Shown here: in pieces, positions 25,715 through 34,466 of the stretch
How the letters are laid out: every line of letters starts with the position of its first letter
How positions within the stretch are numbered: position 1 is the first letter of the stretch
NCBI RefSeq assembly: GCF_016925635.1
Contig: NZ_CP070490.1
Location: 992,001 to 1,056,000, forward strand
Source of the DNA: Lysinibacillus fusiformis
Lineage (GTDB): Bacteria; Bacillota; Bacilli; Bacillales_A; Planococcaceae
DNA length: 64,000 nt
Direction: 5' to 3'
Position numbers and translations under genes: made by a program
The notes under the pieces: generated by a model
Database searches by the model: none
What the model saw: the letters and a program-made list of their open reading frames with translations, nothing else
What the model was told of the DNA's origin: nothing

Positions 25715-26944
25715 TTAAAAAGCCCAGCTACCCTTACGGAAAATGGGCTCAACCGTACCATCCGGTAAAATACCATCAATGTCCATTTCACCACTGCCAA
25801 TCATGAAGTCTTCATGTGTCACAGAAATATTGGCACCCAATGCCTCAAGTTGGCCGTTTTCTAGGTCTCTACCGCCTTCTAAGCAAGTCGGATATGCCTC
25901 ACCAATAGCTAAATGGTTTGAAGCATTTTCATCAAATAGCGTATTGAAATATAAAATCTCCGACGCTGAAATTGGTGATTCATGAGGGACAAGTGCCACT
26001 TCGCCTAAATAGCTTGAGCCTTCATCTACTTGAATAAGCTCTTGCAATAAATCATGCCCTACTTCAGCCTCTGCCTTAATAATTTTGCCCTCTTCAAATG
26101 TTAATTTAAAGCCATCGATGATATTGCCCTGATAAACTAATGGCTTAGTATTACTAACATAACCGTTTACACCTTGTTTCATTGGAAGTGTATAAACTTC
26201 TTCTGTTGGCATATTGGCCACAAAGACATTATCTTCTGGTGTTTTACTACCACCAGTTAGCCATTTATGCTGTGGTGCTAAAGCGATTGTTAAATCTGTA
26301 CCAGGAGCCGTATAGTGAAGTTTTGCATACTTTTTATTATTTAAAAGTTCTGCACGCGATTCTAAATTAGCTACATGCTGACGCCAATTGTCAACTGCAT
26401 TGCCTTCCCCGATATGCACCGTTTTAAAGATAGCTTCCCATAATGCAGGCACCTGCTGCTCTTCTGTTAATTGAGTGAATACCTTTGCCGCCCATTTAGC
26501 TGAAGGAACGGCTACAATGGACCAAGCAATTAAATCCTTCATGACTGCATTGCGATAGTTTTTCAATGCTGCCCCTGATACTTTTTGATGTGTTGCGAGT
26601 CTGTCTGCAGGAATTCCTGTTAGCTTATCAGGGTCTGCTGCATCAATCCATAGTAGAGCCCCTTTACGTTCAATAAGTTCATCACGCATTTTTACAACCC
26701 ATTCAGGGAAGCGATTAAATTCCTCCTCGGAAGCATGCTCAAAATAAGCACGATCCAATTCATCATCGGAAAAGTTTACATGAACACGGCCTGCACCAGC
26801 CTTATAAGCCTCTTTTACAACTAAACGGGCAAAATCTAAAGCATCCACAGATGTATTGACTAATAAGTACTGACCTGGTTGGATGTTAACACCCACTTTT
26901 ACTGCAAGCTCTGCATATGCCTGTAATTTCTCTTCAAATGTCAT
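25715..26944 (-). CDS. M29 family (AmpS/PepS) aminopeptidase, copy 2
   Basis: 409 residues; the same family and motifs as the gene at 13174-14409 (YAELAVKVGVNIQ, LHYTAPGTDLTIAL, NMPTEEVYTLP, EGSSYLGEVALVPHESPIS, LFDENASNHLAIG, THEDFMIGSGEMDIDG). Two-metal cytosolic aminopeptidase. The ATG at 26944 is one base from the TAG of the upstream helicase, so translation is probably coupled. The 15 codons further upstream lie inside the helicase gene and are not part of it. Confidence 0.94.
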   Translation of the reverse strand: MTFEEKLQAYAELAVKVGVNIQPGQYLLVNTSVDALDFARLVVKEAYKAGAGRVHVNFSDDELDRAYFEHASEEEFNRFPEWVVKMRDELIERKGALLWIDAADPDKLTGIPADRLATHQKVSGAALKNYRNAVMKDLIAWSIVAVPSAKWAAKVFTQLTEEQQVPALWEAIFKTVHIGEGNAVDNWRQHVANLESRAELLNNKKYAKLHYTAPGTDLTIALAPQHKWLTGGSKTPEDNVFVANMPTEEVYTLPMKQGVNGYVSNTKPLVYQGNIIDGFKLTFEEGKIIKAEAEVGHDLLQELIQVDEGSSYLGEVALVPHESPISASEILYFNTLFDENASNHLAIGEAYPTCLEGGRDLENGQLEALGANISVTHEDFMIGSGEMDIDGILPDGTVEPIFRKGSWAF

Positions 26945-26945
26945 A

Positions 26946-28094
26946 CTATTTCCCTCGCTTCTGTCCAATTGTTTTAGAATTGCCTTCAATTAGCTCGCCA
27001 TCATGCCATATTTTTTGCACAGGCTTGCCTGGAATTTCCCTTGTCCACTTTTTATAGGTTTTTTCATCACGATAAGATAATAACGTTAATACTTCACCAT
27101 CTGCTCCCGCACGTCCAGTACGACCAGAACGATGCAAATACTGCTCAATTGTTCGTGGGACATCAACATGAATAACATGTGTTAAACCAGCAATATCTAA
27201 ACCACGAGCTGCAATATCTGTCGCAATTAAAATACGTGCGTCTCCTTTACGGAATGCATCTAACGCTTTTTTACGTTCTTCTTTCTTCATATCCGAATGG
27301 AGTGTGACAATCGGTGCTGAGCGGTATTGTAGTTTTGTTTCCTTCATTAATAATTGATCAATATTATTAACAAAAGCCAACGCTCTTAAGCCCTCTGTAT
27401 GGGAAAGTCGGCGTAGGAAATCAGTTTTATCGCGTTCTTCTACTTTCAAGAAAGAATGAACAACTTTACCCACCTTTAACATATCCTCAGGCTTAATTTT
27501 AAAACGTAGAGGCTCAAACATCATACGACTTGCCACTAATTCAATTTCCTCTGTAATAGTAGCCGAAACAACAACAACTTGTCGGCCATAGGCAGAACCT
27601 TCTATAAAGGATTTGATAACAACACGGTATTCACGACTTAGTAATTGATCACATTCATCTAAAATAACCGTTTCGACTTCTTTTAGCTTTAATTTTCCTG
27701 CTCGTGCTAATTCGTTTAAACGACCAGGTGTTCCAACAACAATCGTAGGCTTTTTCTTCAACTTTTCAATTTGGCGGGCAGAATTGGCACCACCAATCAG
27801 CTGCTGAACCGTAATATCTGTGCCAGCTGTCCACTCACGAATGACTTCTACGATTTGCATAGCAAGCTCTTGCGAGGGAGCTACGATCAGTCCTTGTGTT
27901 TGCTTTTTTGCCCCATTCACTTTATTTAATAATGGTAAGACATATGCTAACGTTTTACCTGATCCTGTTGGAGATTCTGCTACAATATCTTTGCCCTCAA
28001 GCATAGCTGGTATCATTTCATCTTGAATTTTCATGGGTGTTTCAAAGTTCCATTTTGCTTGTATTTCTTCTTTTAATAAATTAATGACTGACAT
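26946..28094 (-). CDS. yfmL: DEAD-box RNA helicase, YfmL-like
   Basis: About 382 residues, both RecA domains and no extension. Motifs: Q-motif region TPMKIQDEMIPAML, I AESPTGSGKT, Ia APSQELAMQ, GG (IGGANSARQ), Ib TPGR, II LDECD (not DEAD), III SAT, IV FVNN, V ATDIAARGLD, VI HRSGRTGRAG. The IGGAN block and compact size match B. subtilis YfmL, implicated in 50S ribosome assembly. Start at 28094 behind GGTGGGAA; a GTG further upstream would lie inside this RBS. Coupled to the M29 gene. Confidence 0.88.
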   Translation of the reverse strand: MSVINLLKEEIQAKWNFETPMKIQDEMIPAMLEGKDIVAESPTGSGKTLAYVLPLLNKVNGAKKQTQGLIVAPSQELAMQIVEVIREWTAGTDITVQQLIGGANSARQIEKLKKKPTIVVGTPGRLNELARAGKLKLKEVETVILDECDQLLSREYRVVIKSFIEGSAYGRQVVVVSATITEEIELVASRMMFEPLRFKIKPEDMLKVGKVVHSFLKVEERDKTDFLRRLSHTEGLRALAFVNNIDQLLMKETKLQYRSAPIVTLHSDMKKEERKKALDAFRKGDARILIATDIAARGLDIAGLTHVIHVDVPRTIEQYLHRSGRTGRAGADGEVLTLLSYRDEKTYKKWTREIPGKPVQKIWHDGELIEGNSKTIGQKRGK

Positions 28095-28208
28095 GTTATT
28101 TCCCACCTTCTATCTACTTGACACTAGTTTAACACACTCCGTAGGTTCCTACTTTATATGTACGAAAGCAATTATCTAATCGTTTCAAGAAAACATTGCT
28201 TCCTTTCA

Positions 28209-28297
28209 TAAAAAATCTGCTTCACTCAACACGGAAAAGTAAGCCTGTCCACAACTCTTTCAAGAATTGTAGCTTACCCGTGAAAAGCAAGCAGATT
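28209..28297 (-). terminator. Extended multi-helix terminator of the D-Asp operon
   Basis: Minus strand: AATCTGCTT / AAGCAGATT outer stem ending in TTTTTTATG, with nested helices CACGG/CCGTG, GTAAGC/GCTTAC and ACAATTCTT/AGAGTTGT. About 90 nt, longer than an ordinary terminator. Confidence 0.7.
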
Positions 28298-28317
28298 CTT
28301 TTCAATTCATTCAACGA

Positions 28318-29019
28318 CTAATCGACTAATTCATAACCACAAGCCAAAATGGCACATTCAGCTAAAACGATTAATGAATCAATATAAATGTCACTTAGCT
28401 TCAAATCTCTATTCACAATAGAAAGCTCTGTACACCCTAATACAATACGATCACAATTTAATGCTAACATCGCCTCTTCTATTGGTTGCCAGTCTTCTAA
28501 CGTAACATCCTTCCCAGCCTTGACGTAATCATAAATGATTGTCATCACATATGATCTCATTTCATTGTCTGGAACAACGGGTGTAATACCAAACTCCTCA
28601 AGCGCTTCCTGATACATCCGTGATGTTAAGGTGCCTGTTGTTGCTAAAATACCAACACGCTTCGCTCCTAAATCAGCAGCACGCTTCGCAGTTTCGCGAA
28701 TCATATGCAATACAGGTATAGGAGAACCTTCTTCAATTTCATGATAAAACGTATGCGCCGTATTACATGGGATAGCAATTATGTCTGCTCCTACCGAAGC
28801 TAGTTTTTTTGCATCCTCAATAATAACTGGAACTGGATTATCCTTTGTATTATCTAAAATAAAAGCCGTACGGTCAGGAATATTTGTATCATTATCAATG
28901 ATGGTATGTAAATGCTCCTGATCTTTTTGTGCTTTCGTACGTCTTACAATCATTTCTCCAATAAACATTGTTGCAAGTGGACCAACGCCACCAATTATTC
29001 CTAAAGTTTGTTTTTTCAT
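28318..29019 (-). CDS. Aspartate racemase (Asp/Glu racemase family)
   Basis: 233 residues. GIIGGVGPLAT at the N-terminus and the two catalytic cysteines in IPCNTAH and LGCTELS define the cofactor-independent aspartate/glutamate racemase family. It overlaps the upstream ATP-grasp ligase by 4 nt (ATGA), the same partnership as the D-aspartate ligase and racemase of Enterococcus faecium. Predicted role: making D-Asp for the peptidoglycan cross-bridge (inference from context). Confidence 0.9.
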   Translation of the reverse strand: MKKQTLGIIGGVGPLATMFIGEMIVRRTKAQKDQEHLHTIIDNDTNIPDRTAFILDNTKDNPVPVIIEDAKKLASVGADIIAIPCNTAHTFYHEIEEGSPIPVLHMIRETAKRAADLGAKRVGILATTGTLTSRMYQEALEEFGITPVVPDNEMRSYVMTIIYDYVKAGKDVTLEDWQPIEEAMLALNCDRIVLGCTELSIVNRDLKLSDIYIDSLIVLAECAILACGYELVD

Positions 29020-30248
29020 GTGTTAGACAGACCTTTATTATTAAAATATTTCTTATAGCTGCGATAAAAGCTTAAATTATCAAGCGTGACATTCAACCAA
29101 CGTTTTGCATTCATATCCTTATAATTAAAAATAGAATCTGTAGCCATACCTTGACGTATTAAACTTTTCGCTTCAATGACTAGTTGTTCATTTTGTACAT
29201 ATTTGAACAGCACACCATTTGGCACAATGGTCCAAAGATGCTTGTTCTTCACATATGTTAGTGATTGTTTACTTCCACGAACAAAATCGTTCGCGACATA
29301 CTGCATTAAATTATAGCCACTGGCCGTCACATAATAATTGGAAAGTTCATTATGTAATTCAATACTCAACAATTTATATTGACCATCACGTTCATCATAT
29401 TTCATATCAAATGTGGCAAAGCCTTGAAATTGTATCGCTTCAAGGAATGACTTCACTTTATCTATTAATTCTTGATGATAGGTTGTCATGATTGCTACAT
29501 AACGCCCAATGCCTTCTGGAGAATGCTCTTCTAAAATGGGGTTACCCACCGCAAGAAGTTTTGCCTTCCCATCTTGTCCAATATACGCATTCACAACACG
29601 CATATTAGCATCTTCTCCAGGAATATATTGTTGAATCATCAGATCATCTCGATAAGCTGATTCTTTATAGATAGCACGTAGTATACTGTCCTTTTCATCC
29701 TTATCATATGCAATATATACTTTTTTCTTACCAGGAAAAATACATGTAGCATATTTTGTCATATTCATTGGCTTAATGACAACTGGATAATCAAATGGCA
29801 TGTCGTAGTCTTCATAATCATTCACCGTGCATACATGTGTTGCAGGGTATTGAAAACCAAATTGTGCGCATAGTTCATACATACTTTCACGAGTTAAAAG
29901 TTGATGGGCAAGTGTGGCGTCTACATAAGGAACTAGAAAATCCTCTGCTAACTCCTCTTTATGTTCTACGATTTTTTTGACATAAAATTCATCACAAGCT
30001 AATAGCAGTAATTTTTTGTCTTGGAACTCCTCCGCAATGGCTTTTAACGCGGTCACAAACCTTTCTTCGATATGAAGTCGCGGTATCTCACGAAAAGTCC
30101 ATAAATCACTTTGTTGAATTTTTTCCATGTTCGTATGGTTTAGTGCAAGCGGCTTCACACCATAGGCCTCGTAAAATGCTCTGGCCATACCATAAGCATT
30201 CATTTCATCTCCAAGTAAAACCGGTAAAAAAACGTGCTCAATGGCCAT
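29016..30248 (-). CDS. ATP-grasp ligase, probable D-aspartate ligase for peptidoglycan
   Basis: About 410 residues. ATP-grasp fold: FDYPVVIKPMNMTKY (ATP Lys), DDLMIQQYIPGEDANMRVV, GFATFDMKYD and SIELHNELSNYY (metal-binding Glu/Asn). Size and layout resemble Asl of E. faecium, which adds D-Asp to the Lys of the UDP-MurNAc-pentapeptide. Lysinibacillus walls have L-Lys-D-Asp bridges, and a racemase gene overlaps its end, so D-aspartate ligase is the best reading. The ATG at 30248 is preferred; a TTG nine bases upstream is possible. Confidence 0.8.
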   Translation of the reverse strand: MAIEHVFLPVLLGDEMNAYGMARAFYEAYGVKPLALNHTNMEKIQQSDLWTFREIPRLHIEERFVTALKAIAEEFQDKKLLLLACDEFYVKKIVEHKEELAEDFLVPYVDATLAHQLLTRESMYELCAQFGFQYPATHVCTVNDYEDYDMPFDYPVVIKPMNMTKYATCIFPGKKKVYIAYDKDEKDSILRAIYKESAYRDDLMIQQYIPGEDANMRVVNAYIGQDGKAKLLAVGNPILEEHSPEGIGRYVAIMTTYHQELIDKVKSFLEAIQFQGFATFDMKYDERDGQYKLLSIELHNELSNYYVTASGYNLMQYVANDFVRGSKQSLTYVKNKHLWTIVPNGVLFKYVQNEQLVIEAKSLIRQGMATDSIFNYKDMNAKRWLNVTLDNLSFYRSYKKYFNNKGLSNT

Positions 30249-30307
30249 TCTACTCAACTCACTTTTACTTTTTTATTAGTGTAACATACTAACGATTTGT
30301 AGCTTAT

Positions 30308-31300
30308 TTATTTATGAACAGCTACAGCCTGTTTGCCTAGTTCCTGATAACTTTTGAAAAATTGATCGACATTGTAAGTAACATACCCTTTTAAAGGATC
30401 CATTACGACTACTTTATCACCTAAATGCCCCGTCAAGACGACTGCATGTAAGTTCATAAAAGCATCATGTGGAGTTGCTTCACCTTTATAAATCCAGCCT
30501 CTTTCTGCATTTCGTTTAGGCTTCGATAAATCTAGCGTCACCCATGTCACAACAGGAATGCCTTCACGAACAAGCTGTAAAATATCATCTTGTGAGGCGT
30601 TACTCATATTTTTGACATGTAAGTCAGCTTGTTTATCTGTAATGACTGCCTCAGCCGCTTTGACAATTGGGGCAGCAAAAACATACATACCACGCGCTTT
30701 ATCACGAGGATTACCTGCAAAAGCTTCATTTGGGTTTGGTCCAAAACGTTGATTGCCTGCTGTGCGTATTTCTTGCTTTGGTAAATACTTGTCAGTCATT
30801 TCAAGTTTTGACACATCCATTCCAAAATAATTTAATACGGCTGTGAGTGATGTAATTTCACAGCCATGTGGAAGCTCAGGGTTTTGCATGACAACAGGGA
30901 CATCTAACTCCTGTTCGTCTCTTAAAAAGTGTGTTTGCAAACGATAGTATGGCTTTGTTGTATCATATGTGAAATTCTCGATTGTCGTATACCCATTATT
31001 GTTTGTCGAACTATTTTCAAGTGTCGTTGCTGCAATTGCATATTCTCGCCCTGCCTTTAGCTTCGAAAATACAGCCTCTCCCTCTTCTGAACCAATTGCT
31101 TCTTCCACTACATCACCTGTTTGTACGTCTGTCACCGTGAGGAAGAGATTTGGAATAGGTGCCCCGCTATTAAATTCTACTGTTAAAACTGTTAATTGAT
31201 TTTTTTGTTCAGCATCTTGCTGTGAAAATGGCTGACAGCCTGAAAGTAACATAATAATCAAAATGCCAATAAGTAAAAGGCGTTTATACCCCGTCCACAA
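30308..31300 (-). CDS. Lipoprotein with C39-like cysteine peptidase domain
   Basis: About 330 residues. Lipobox IIMLLSGC at the N-terminus, a beta-rich linker resembling a carboxypeptidase-regulatory repeat (VEFNSGAPIPNLFLTVTD), then a Peptidase_C39_2-type domain: Cys in PHGCEITSLTAVLNYFG and His in NLHAVVLTG, with MDPLKGY following. Anchored outside the membrane; substrate unknown. The start is taken as TTG at 31300 (MWTGYKRLLLIGILI) behind AGGAGC, which makes a normal lipoprotein signal; the open frame to GTG 31423 adds a hydrophilic stretch without an RBS. Confidence 0.8.
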   Translation of the reverse strand: MWTGYKRLLLIGILIIMLLSGCQPFSQQDAEQKNQLTVLTVEFNSGAPIPNLFLTVTDVQTGDVVEEAIGSEEGEAVFSKLKAGREYAIAATTLENSSTNNNGYTTIENFTYDTTKPYYRLQTHFLRDEQELDVPVVMQNPELPHGCEITSLTAVLNYFGMDVSKLEMTDKYLPKQEIRTAGNQRFGPNPNEAFAGNPRDKARGMYVFAAPIVKAAEAVITDKQADLHVKNMSNASQDDILQLVREGIPVVTWVTLDLSKPKRNAERGWIYKGEATPHDAFMNLHAVVLTGHLGDKVVVMDPLKGYVTYNVDQFFKSYQELGKQAVAVHK

Positions 31301-31527
31301 GACAAATTCCGCTCCTATTCTAAGGCGAAGAGCAAACCCTTCGCCATTCTCTTTATTCAATTTGTCGTAGACTCTATTATACGATACTTTCATAGCCGTT
31401 CCTATTTTATCTTGATTCAGCACCTATTTTTTGTACCGAAAGCGAGCGGCAAGTACACAAGACTCTTTCTTTTCAAGTAAACTTAAAAATTTGGATAACA
31501 TTTATGCTGAGAAATAATTGAACCGAC

Positions 31528-33024
31528 TCAAATCGTTGTCACTTTCGGCCGTAATGTATGCTTTAGTACCTTACCAGAGGCATTGCGTGGCAATTCTGCT
31601 AAAAATTCTATTTCATACGGTACTTTATATTTGGCAAGTCGTGTTTGACAATAGGATAATATCGAATTTTCATCGAGAGACTTGCCTTCCTTCAACACCA
31701 CAAATGCTTTTGGTACTTCTCCATATACTTCATGTGGCAATCCAACCACTGCTGCTTCTAAAATTTCTGACATTTGATATAGAACTTCTTCTACTTCGAT
31801 TGGGTAAATATTCTCTCCACCACGGATGATCATATCTTTTTTCCGATCTACAATATATAAATAGCCTTCCTCATCAAAACGTCCTAAATCGCCTGAGTAC
31901 AGCCAGCCATCTCTAATCGCTCTTGCTGTTTCCTCTGGATTGCGCAAATAGCCCTTCATTACTTGTGGTCCTCTTACGCAAATTTCGCCCACCTCGCCAG
32001 CTGGTACGGTCTTTCCTTCGCTATCAACTACACGTACATCTGTCTGTGCTAATGGTTTTCCAACTGAGCCAATTTTCGTCAATGCATCCGTATCTAATAA
32101 AGAGGTAGCTGCAGGTGAATTTTCAGTTTGACCATAAAGATTTTGAACCTTTACATTTGGAAATGCTTCTTTCACTTGCTTTACGAGCTCATAAGGCATT
32201 GGGGCAGCCCCGTAACATAATAAACGTAAATGTTTAAAGCTATGTTCCTTGAATTCAGGAGTATTTAAAATGATGGTATACATAGATGGAACACCAAAGA
32301 AAATGGTTGACTCAGTAGCTGCAATTTGAGCTAACGTTTTAGTTGGTGAGAATGCTTCTTCAATGACTACTGTTCCCCCTTGATAAAACATAGGCATAGC
32401 AAAAACATGAAGACCTGCACAATGAAACAATGGCGTACAAATAAACATCTTATCCTTGCTAGACATATTCATAGAAGACGACCATATCTCTGCGGTAGCC
32501 ACGATATTTTGATGTGTGAGCATAACGCCTTTGGGTTTACCTGTTGTACCAGATGTATACATGACCACAGCTGTGTCATGAGCCTCCAATTGCACAATTT
32601 TTCTTTCACGTTTGTCGTATTCTATTATGTTTTTCATTTCTTGAAATCCAATCGTATGTTGGAATGAATAAGAAACGTCCTCTAATGCCTGTGTTAATCT
32701 TTCATCAAAAATTAAGCCTTTTGCTTGTGAATGATTAAAAATAAAATCAACCTCAGGAGCAGCTAATTTAGTGTTAATAGGCATCACAATAAATCCAGCT
32801 AATTGGACACCTAAATAAGCGATTAAAAATAAATCTGAATTAAGCGTATATAAGGCAATCACATCATCTTTTTCAAAATCTTGTTCCTGCAAGTAAGCCG
32901 CAAATCTTTCTACACGTTGATAAAAATCATGATAGCTTAACGTTTTTCCATCATACAATGTTGCAATTGCATTTGGTTGCTGCCCTGCATAGTTTTCTAG
33001 AATCTCTGTCATAAACATCGTCAT
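31528..33024 (-). CDS. Long-chain fatty-acid-CoA ligase family protein
   Basis: About 498 residues, ANL adenylating enzyme. Motifs: YTSGTTGKPKGVMLTH (A3), YGQTENSP (A5), DGWLYSGDLG (A7), DRKKDMIIRGGENIYP (A8) and the C-terminal Lys in PRNASGKVLK (A10). Activates a carboxylic acid to its CoA thioester via acyl-AMP; chain length undetermined. Start at 33024 behind GGAGGG. No downstream genes share the transcript clearly. Confidence 0.92.
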   Translation of the reverse strand: MTMFMTEILENYAGQQPNAIATLYDGKTLSYHDFYQRVERFAAYLQEQDFEKDDVIALYTLNSDLFLIAYLGVQLAGFIVMPINTKLAAPEVDFIFNHSQAKGLIFDERLTQALEDVSYSFQHTIGFQEMKNIIEYDKRERKIVQLEAHDTAVVMYTSGTTGKPKGVMLTHQNIVATAEIWSSSMNMSSKDKMFICTPLFHCAGLHVFAMPMFYQGGTVVIEEAFSPTKTLAQIAATESTIFFGVPSMYTIILNTPEFKEHSFKHLRLLCYGAAPMPYELVKQVKEAFPNVKVQNLYGQTENSPAATSLLDTDALTKIGSVGKPLAQTDVRVVDSEGKTVPAGEVGEICVRGPQVMKGYLRNPEETARAIRDGWLYSGDLGRFDEEGYLYIVDRKKDMIIRGGENIYPIEVEEVLYQMSEILEAAVVGLPHEVYGEVPKAFVVLKEGKSLDENSILSYCQTRLAKYKVPYEIEFLAELPRNASGKVLKHTLRPKVTTI

Positions 33025-33267
33025 TATAAGCCCTCCATACATTCATTTTTTATTACGGAAAAGACACGAATGGGAAACTATTAAACTTCTTAAAATTCAG
33101 AAAATTATGATTATATTTTAACAAGCAATGAATTTCTTGGCAATTTTTCCACACAATCAAAATATGTAATTGAAGTAACGAAATATTCTTAGACATTTTA
33201 CTTTTCTAGCAATTTCTATTGGGTGTATGATACTTGTACGATCATTTTAAGGAAAGGCCGGGTTTAA

Positions 33268-33861
33268 ATGCTTTATGCACTTTTAGGAGATTTACATTCT
33301 AATATAGAAGACACTCAAGCTGTTCTAGCTCATATTCAACAAACAGCAGAAGAAGCAAAAATCATCGGGTTAGGTGATTTATATGAATGCACTGTCAGTA
33401 AGAAAAAGGCACAAACCCTATCTGGCTTACCTTTGCAAAAGGCGGCCATAATAGAAAGTGAATTTGAAAAACTACTAACCTTCCCCTCAATACGAGGCAA
33501 TCAAGAAGAACGCATTACGCAGGTTACTGGCATCGAACGTTTTAAAGCTTTACCTGAGACAATGGAGATTGATGGCGCCACGCTTATGCACGGACATCAA
33601 TTTAAGTGGAATGTAAGCTGGCAGCCAACATTCCCACCCTTTCAAAAACCATTATTTTTCTTCGGGCATAGTCACGAATCAGGCCTTTATCATCAGCAAA
33701 AAAAGTTACCGATTCGTATTCGCTACGGGCAGCCTATTGTATTACAGGACAAACAATATGGCGTTAATGTAGGCTCTGTTATCAATCACCGTGAATGGTG
33801 TCTTTATGATAGCAAAAACCGAACAGTGACATTTATGTGTGTCCCACCTATTCATCTATAA
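33268..33861 (+). CDS. Calcineurin-like metallophosphoesterase
   Basis: 197 residues. GDLHSN (7-12), GLGDLYE, GNQE, MHGHQ and GHSHESG are the five metal-binding blocks of the PrpE/YfcE-like phosphoesterase superfamily. Cytosolic; substrate unknown. RBS AAGGAAAGG. Divergent from the acyl-CoA ligase and followed by a hairpin at which repeat R1 begins. Confidence 0.9.
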   Translation: MLYALLGDLHSNIEDTQAVLAHIQQTAEEAKIIGLGDLYECTVSKKKAQTLSGLPLQKAAIIESEFEKLLTFPSIRGNQEERITQVTGIERFKALPETMEIDGATLMHGHQFKWNVSWQPTFPPFQKPLFFFGHSHESGLYHQQKKLPIRIRYGQPIVLQDKQYGVNVGSVINHREWCLYDSKNRTVTFMCVPPIHL

Positions 33862-33862
33862 G

Positions 33863-33894
33863 AGAGCAAGCTAGTCTACATACTAGCTTGCTCT
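33863..33894. terminator. Hairpin flanking repeat R1 (left)
   Basis: A 13-bp perfect stem AGAGCAAGCTAGT / ACTAGCTTGCTCT directly after the phosphoesterase stop. There is no T run on either side; it is almost identical to the hairpin at 34426-34460. Confidence 0.65.
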
Positions 33895-33900
33895 GTTAGT

Positions 33901-34420
33901 GTTGAAAAACAAAACAGTCAATTGAAAGGTAGAAATGGATTTCCGTTGCAGGCTGCTTGCTTTCCTGTGGGCGAGCGCCGAATCGCTTCCTCCGCTACCG
34001 CTCCGTGCAGGGCTTCGCCTGTCTCGCTATCCCACGGGAGTCAAGTAGCCTTCCACTTCAACCCACTGACTTTTTAGCAAAGGTTTTCAAATAAAGGGAA
34101 GGTGCTCACTACTCTTTATGAAGAGGTGTTGTCACGCATCACTTCTCCACATTGAAAATAAGAGCCTATCCTCTCTCTAAGAATACAAATAATAGGCTAT
34201 TTAATTGCTAAGCTACTTTGAAAATTTGCAGAATGGTTGATTGGAGTGGAGCCAGCGTCACTCCTAGGGGATTTAGCGTCACAGAGGAGACCCTGGAGCG
34301 AACGGAAGTGAGTGAAGCGGCTCATCGGACGCCCCCTGGAAAGGACGCTGGCGGAACGGAAATCAACCCCTCACCTTGCTAAAAGGTCTTTTTCTGCTAG
34401 TGACATGATCTTTTTTCAAC
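33901..34420. repeat. Repeat R1: TIR-bounded ~520-bp non-coding element
   Basis: Starts GTTGAAAAAC and ends TTTTTTCAAC (inverted ends). It is the reverse complement of R2 (43683-44201) over nearly its whole length. It carries two GC-rich palindromic blocks: about 33940-34075 (ends GGCTGCTTGCTTTCCTGTGGG / CCCACGGGAGTCAAGTAGCC, mismatched) and about 34230-34370. No convincing ORF or transposase. Confidence 0.85.
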
Positions 34421-34425
34421 AATAT

Positions 34426-34460
34426 GAGAGCAAGCTAGTTCTATAGACTAGCTTGCTCTC
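34426..34460. terminator. Hairpin flanking repeat R1 (right)
   Basis: 14-bp stem GAGAGCAAGCTAGT / ACTAGCTTGCTCTC just after the HemAT-type gene stop (minus strand); the same stem as 33863-33894. Confidence 0.65.
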
Positions 34461-34466
34461 AATTTT

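Noticed and set aside
33901-34420. Insertion sequence with its own transposase
   Set aside because: Inverted ends are present but no transposase-length ORF exists in R1, R2 or R3, and no clear target duplication was found.
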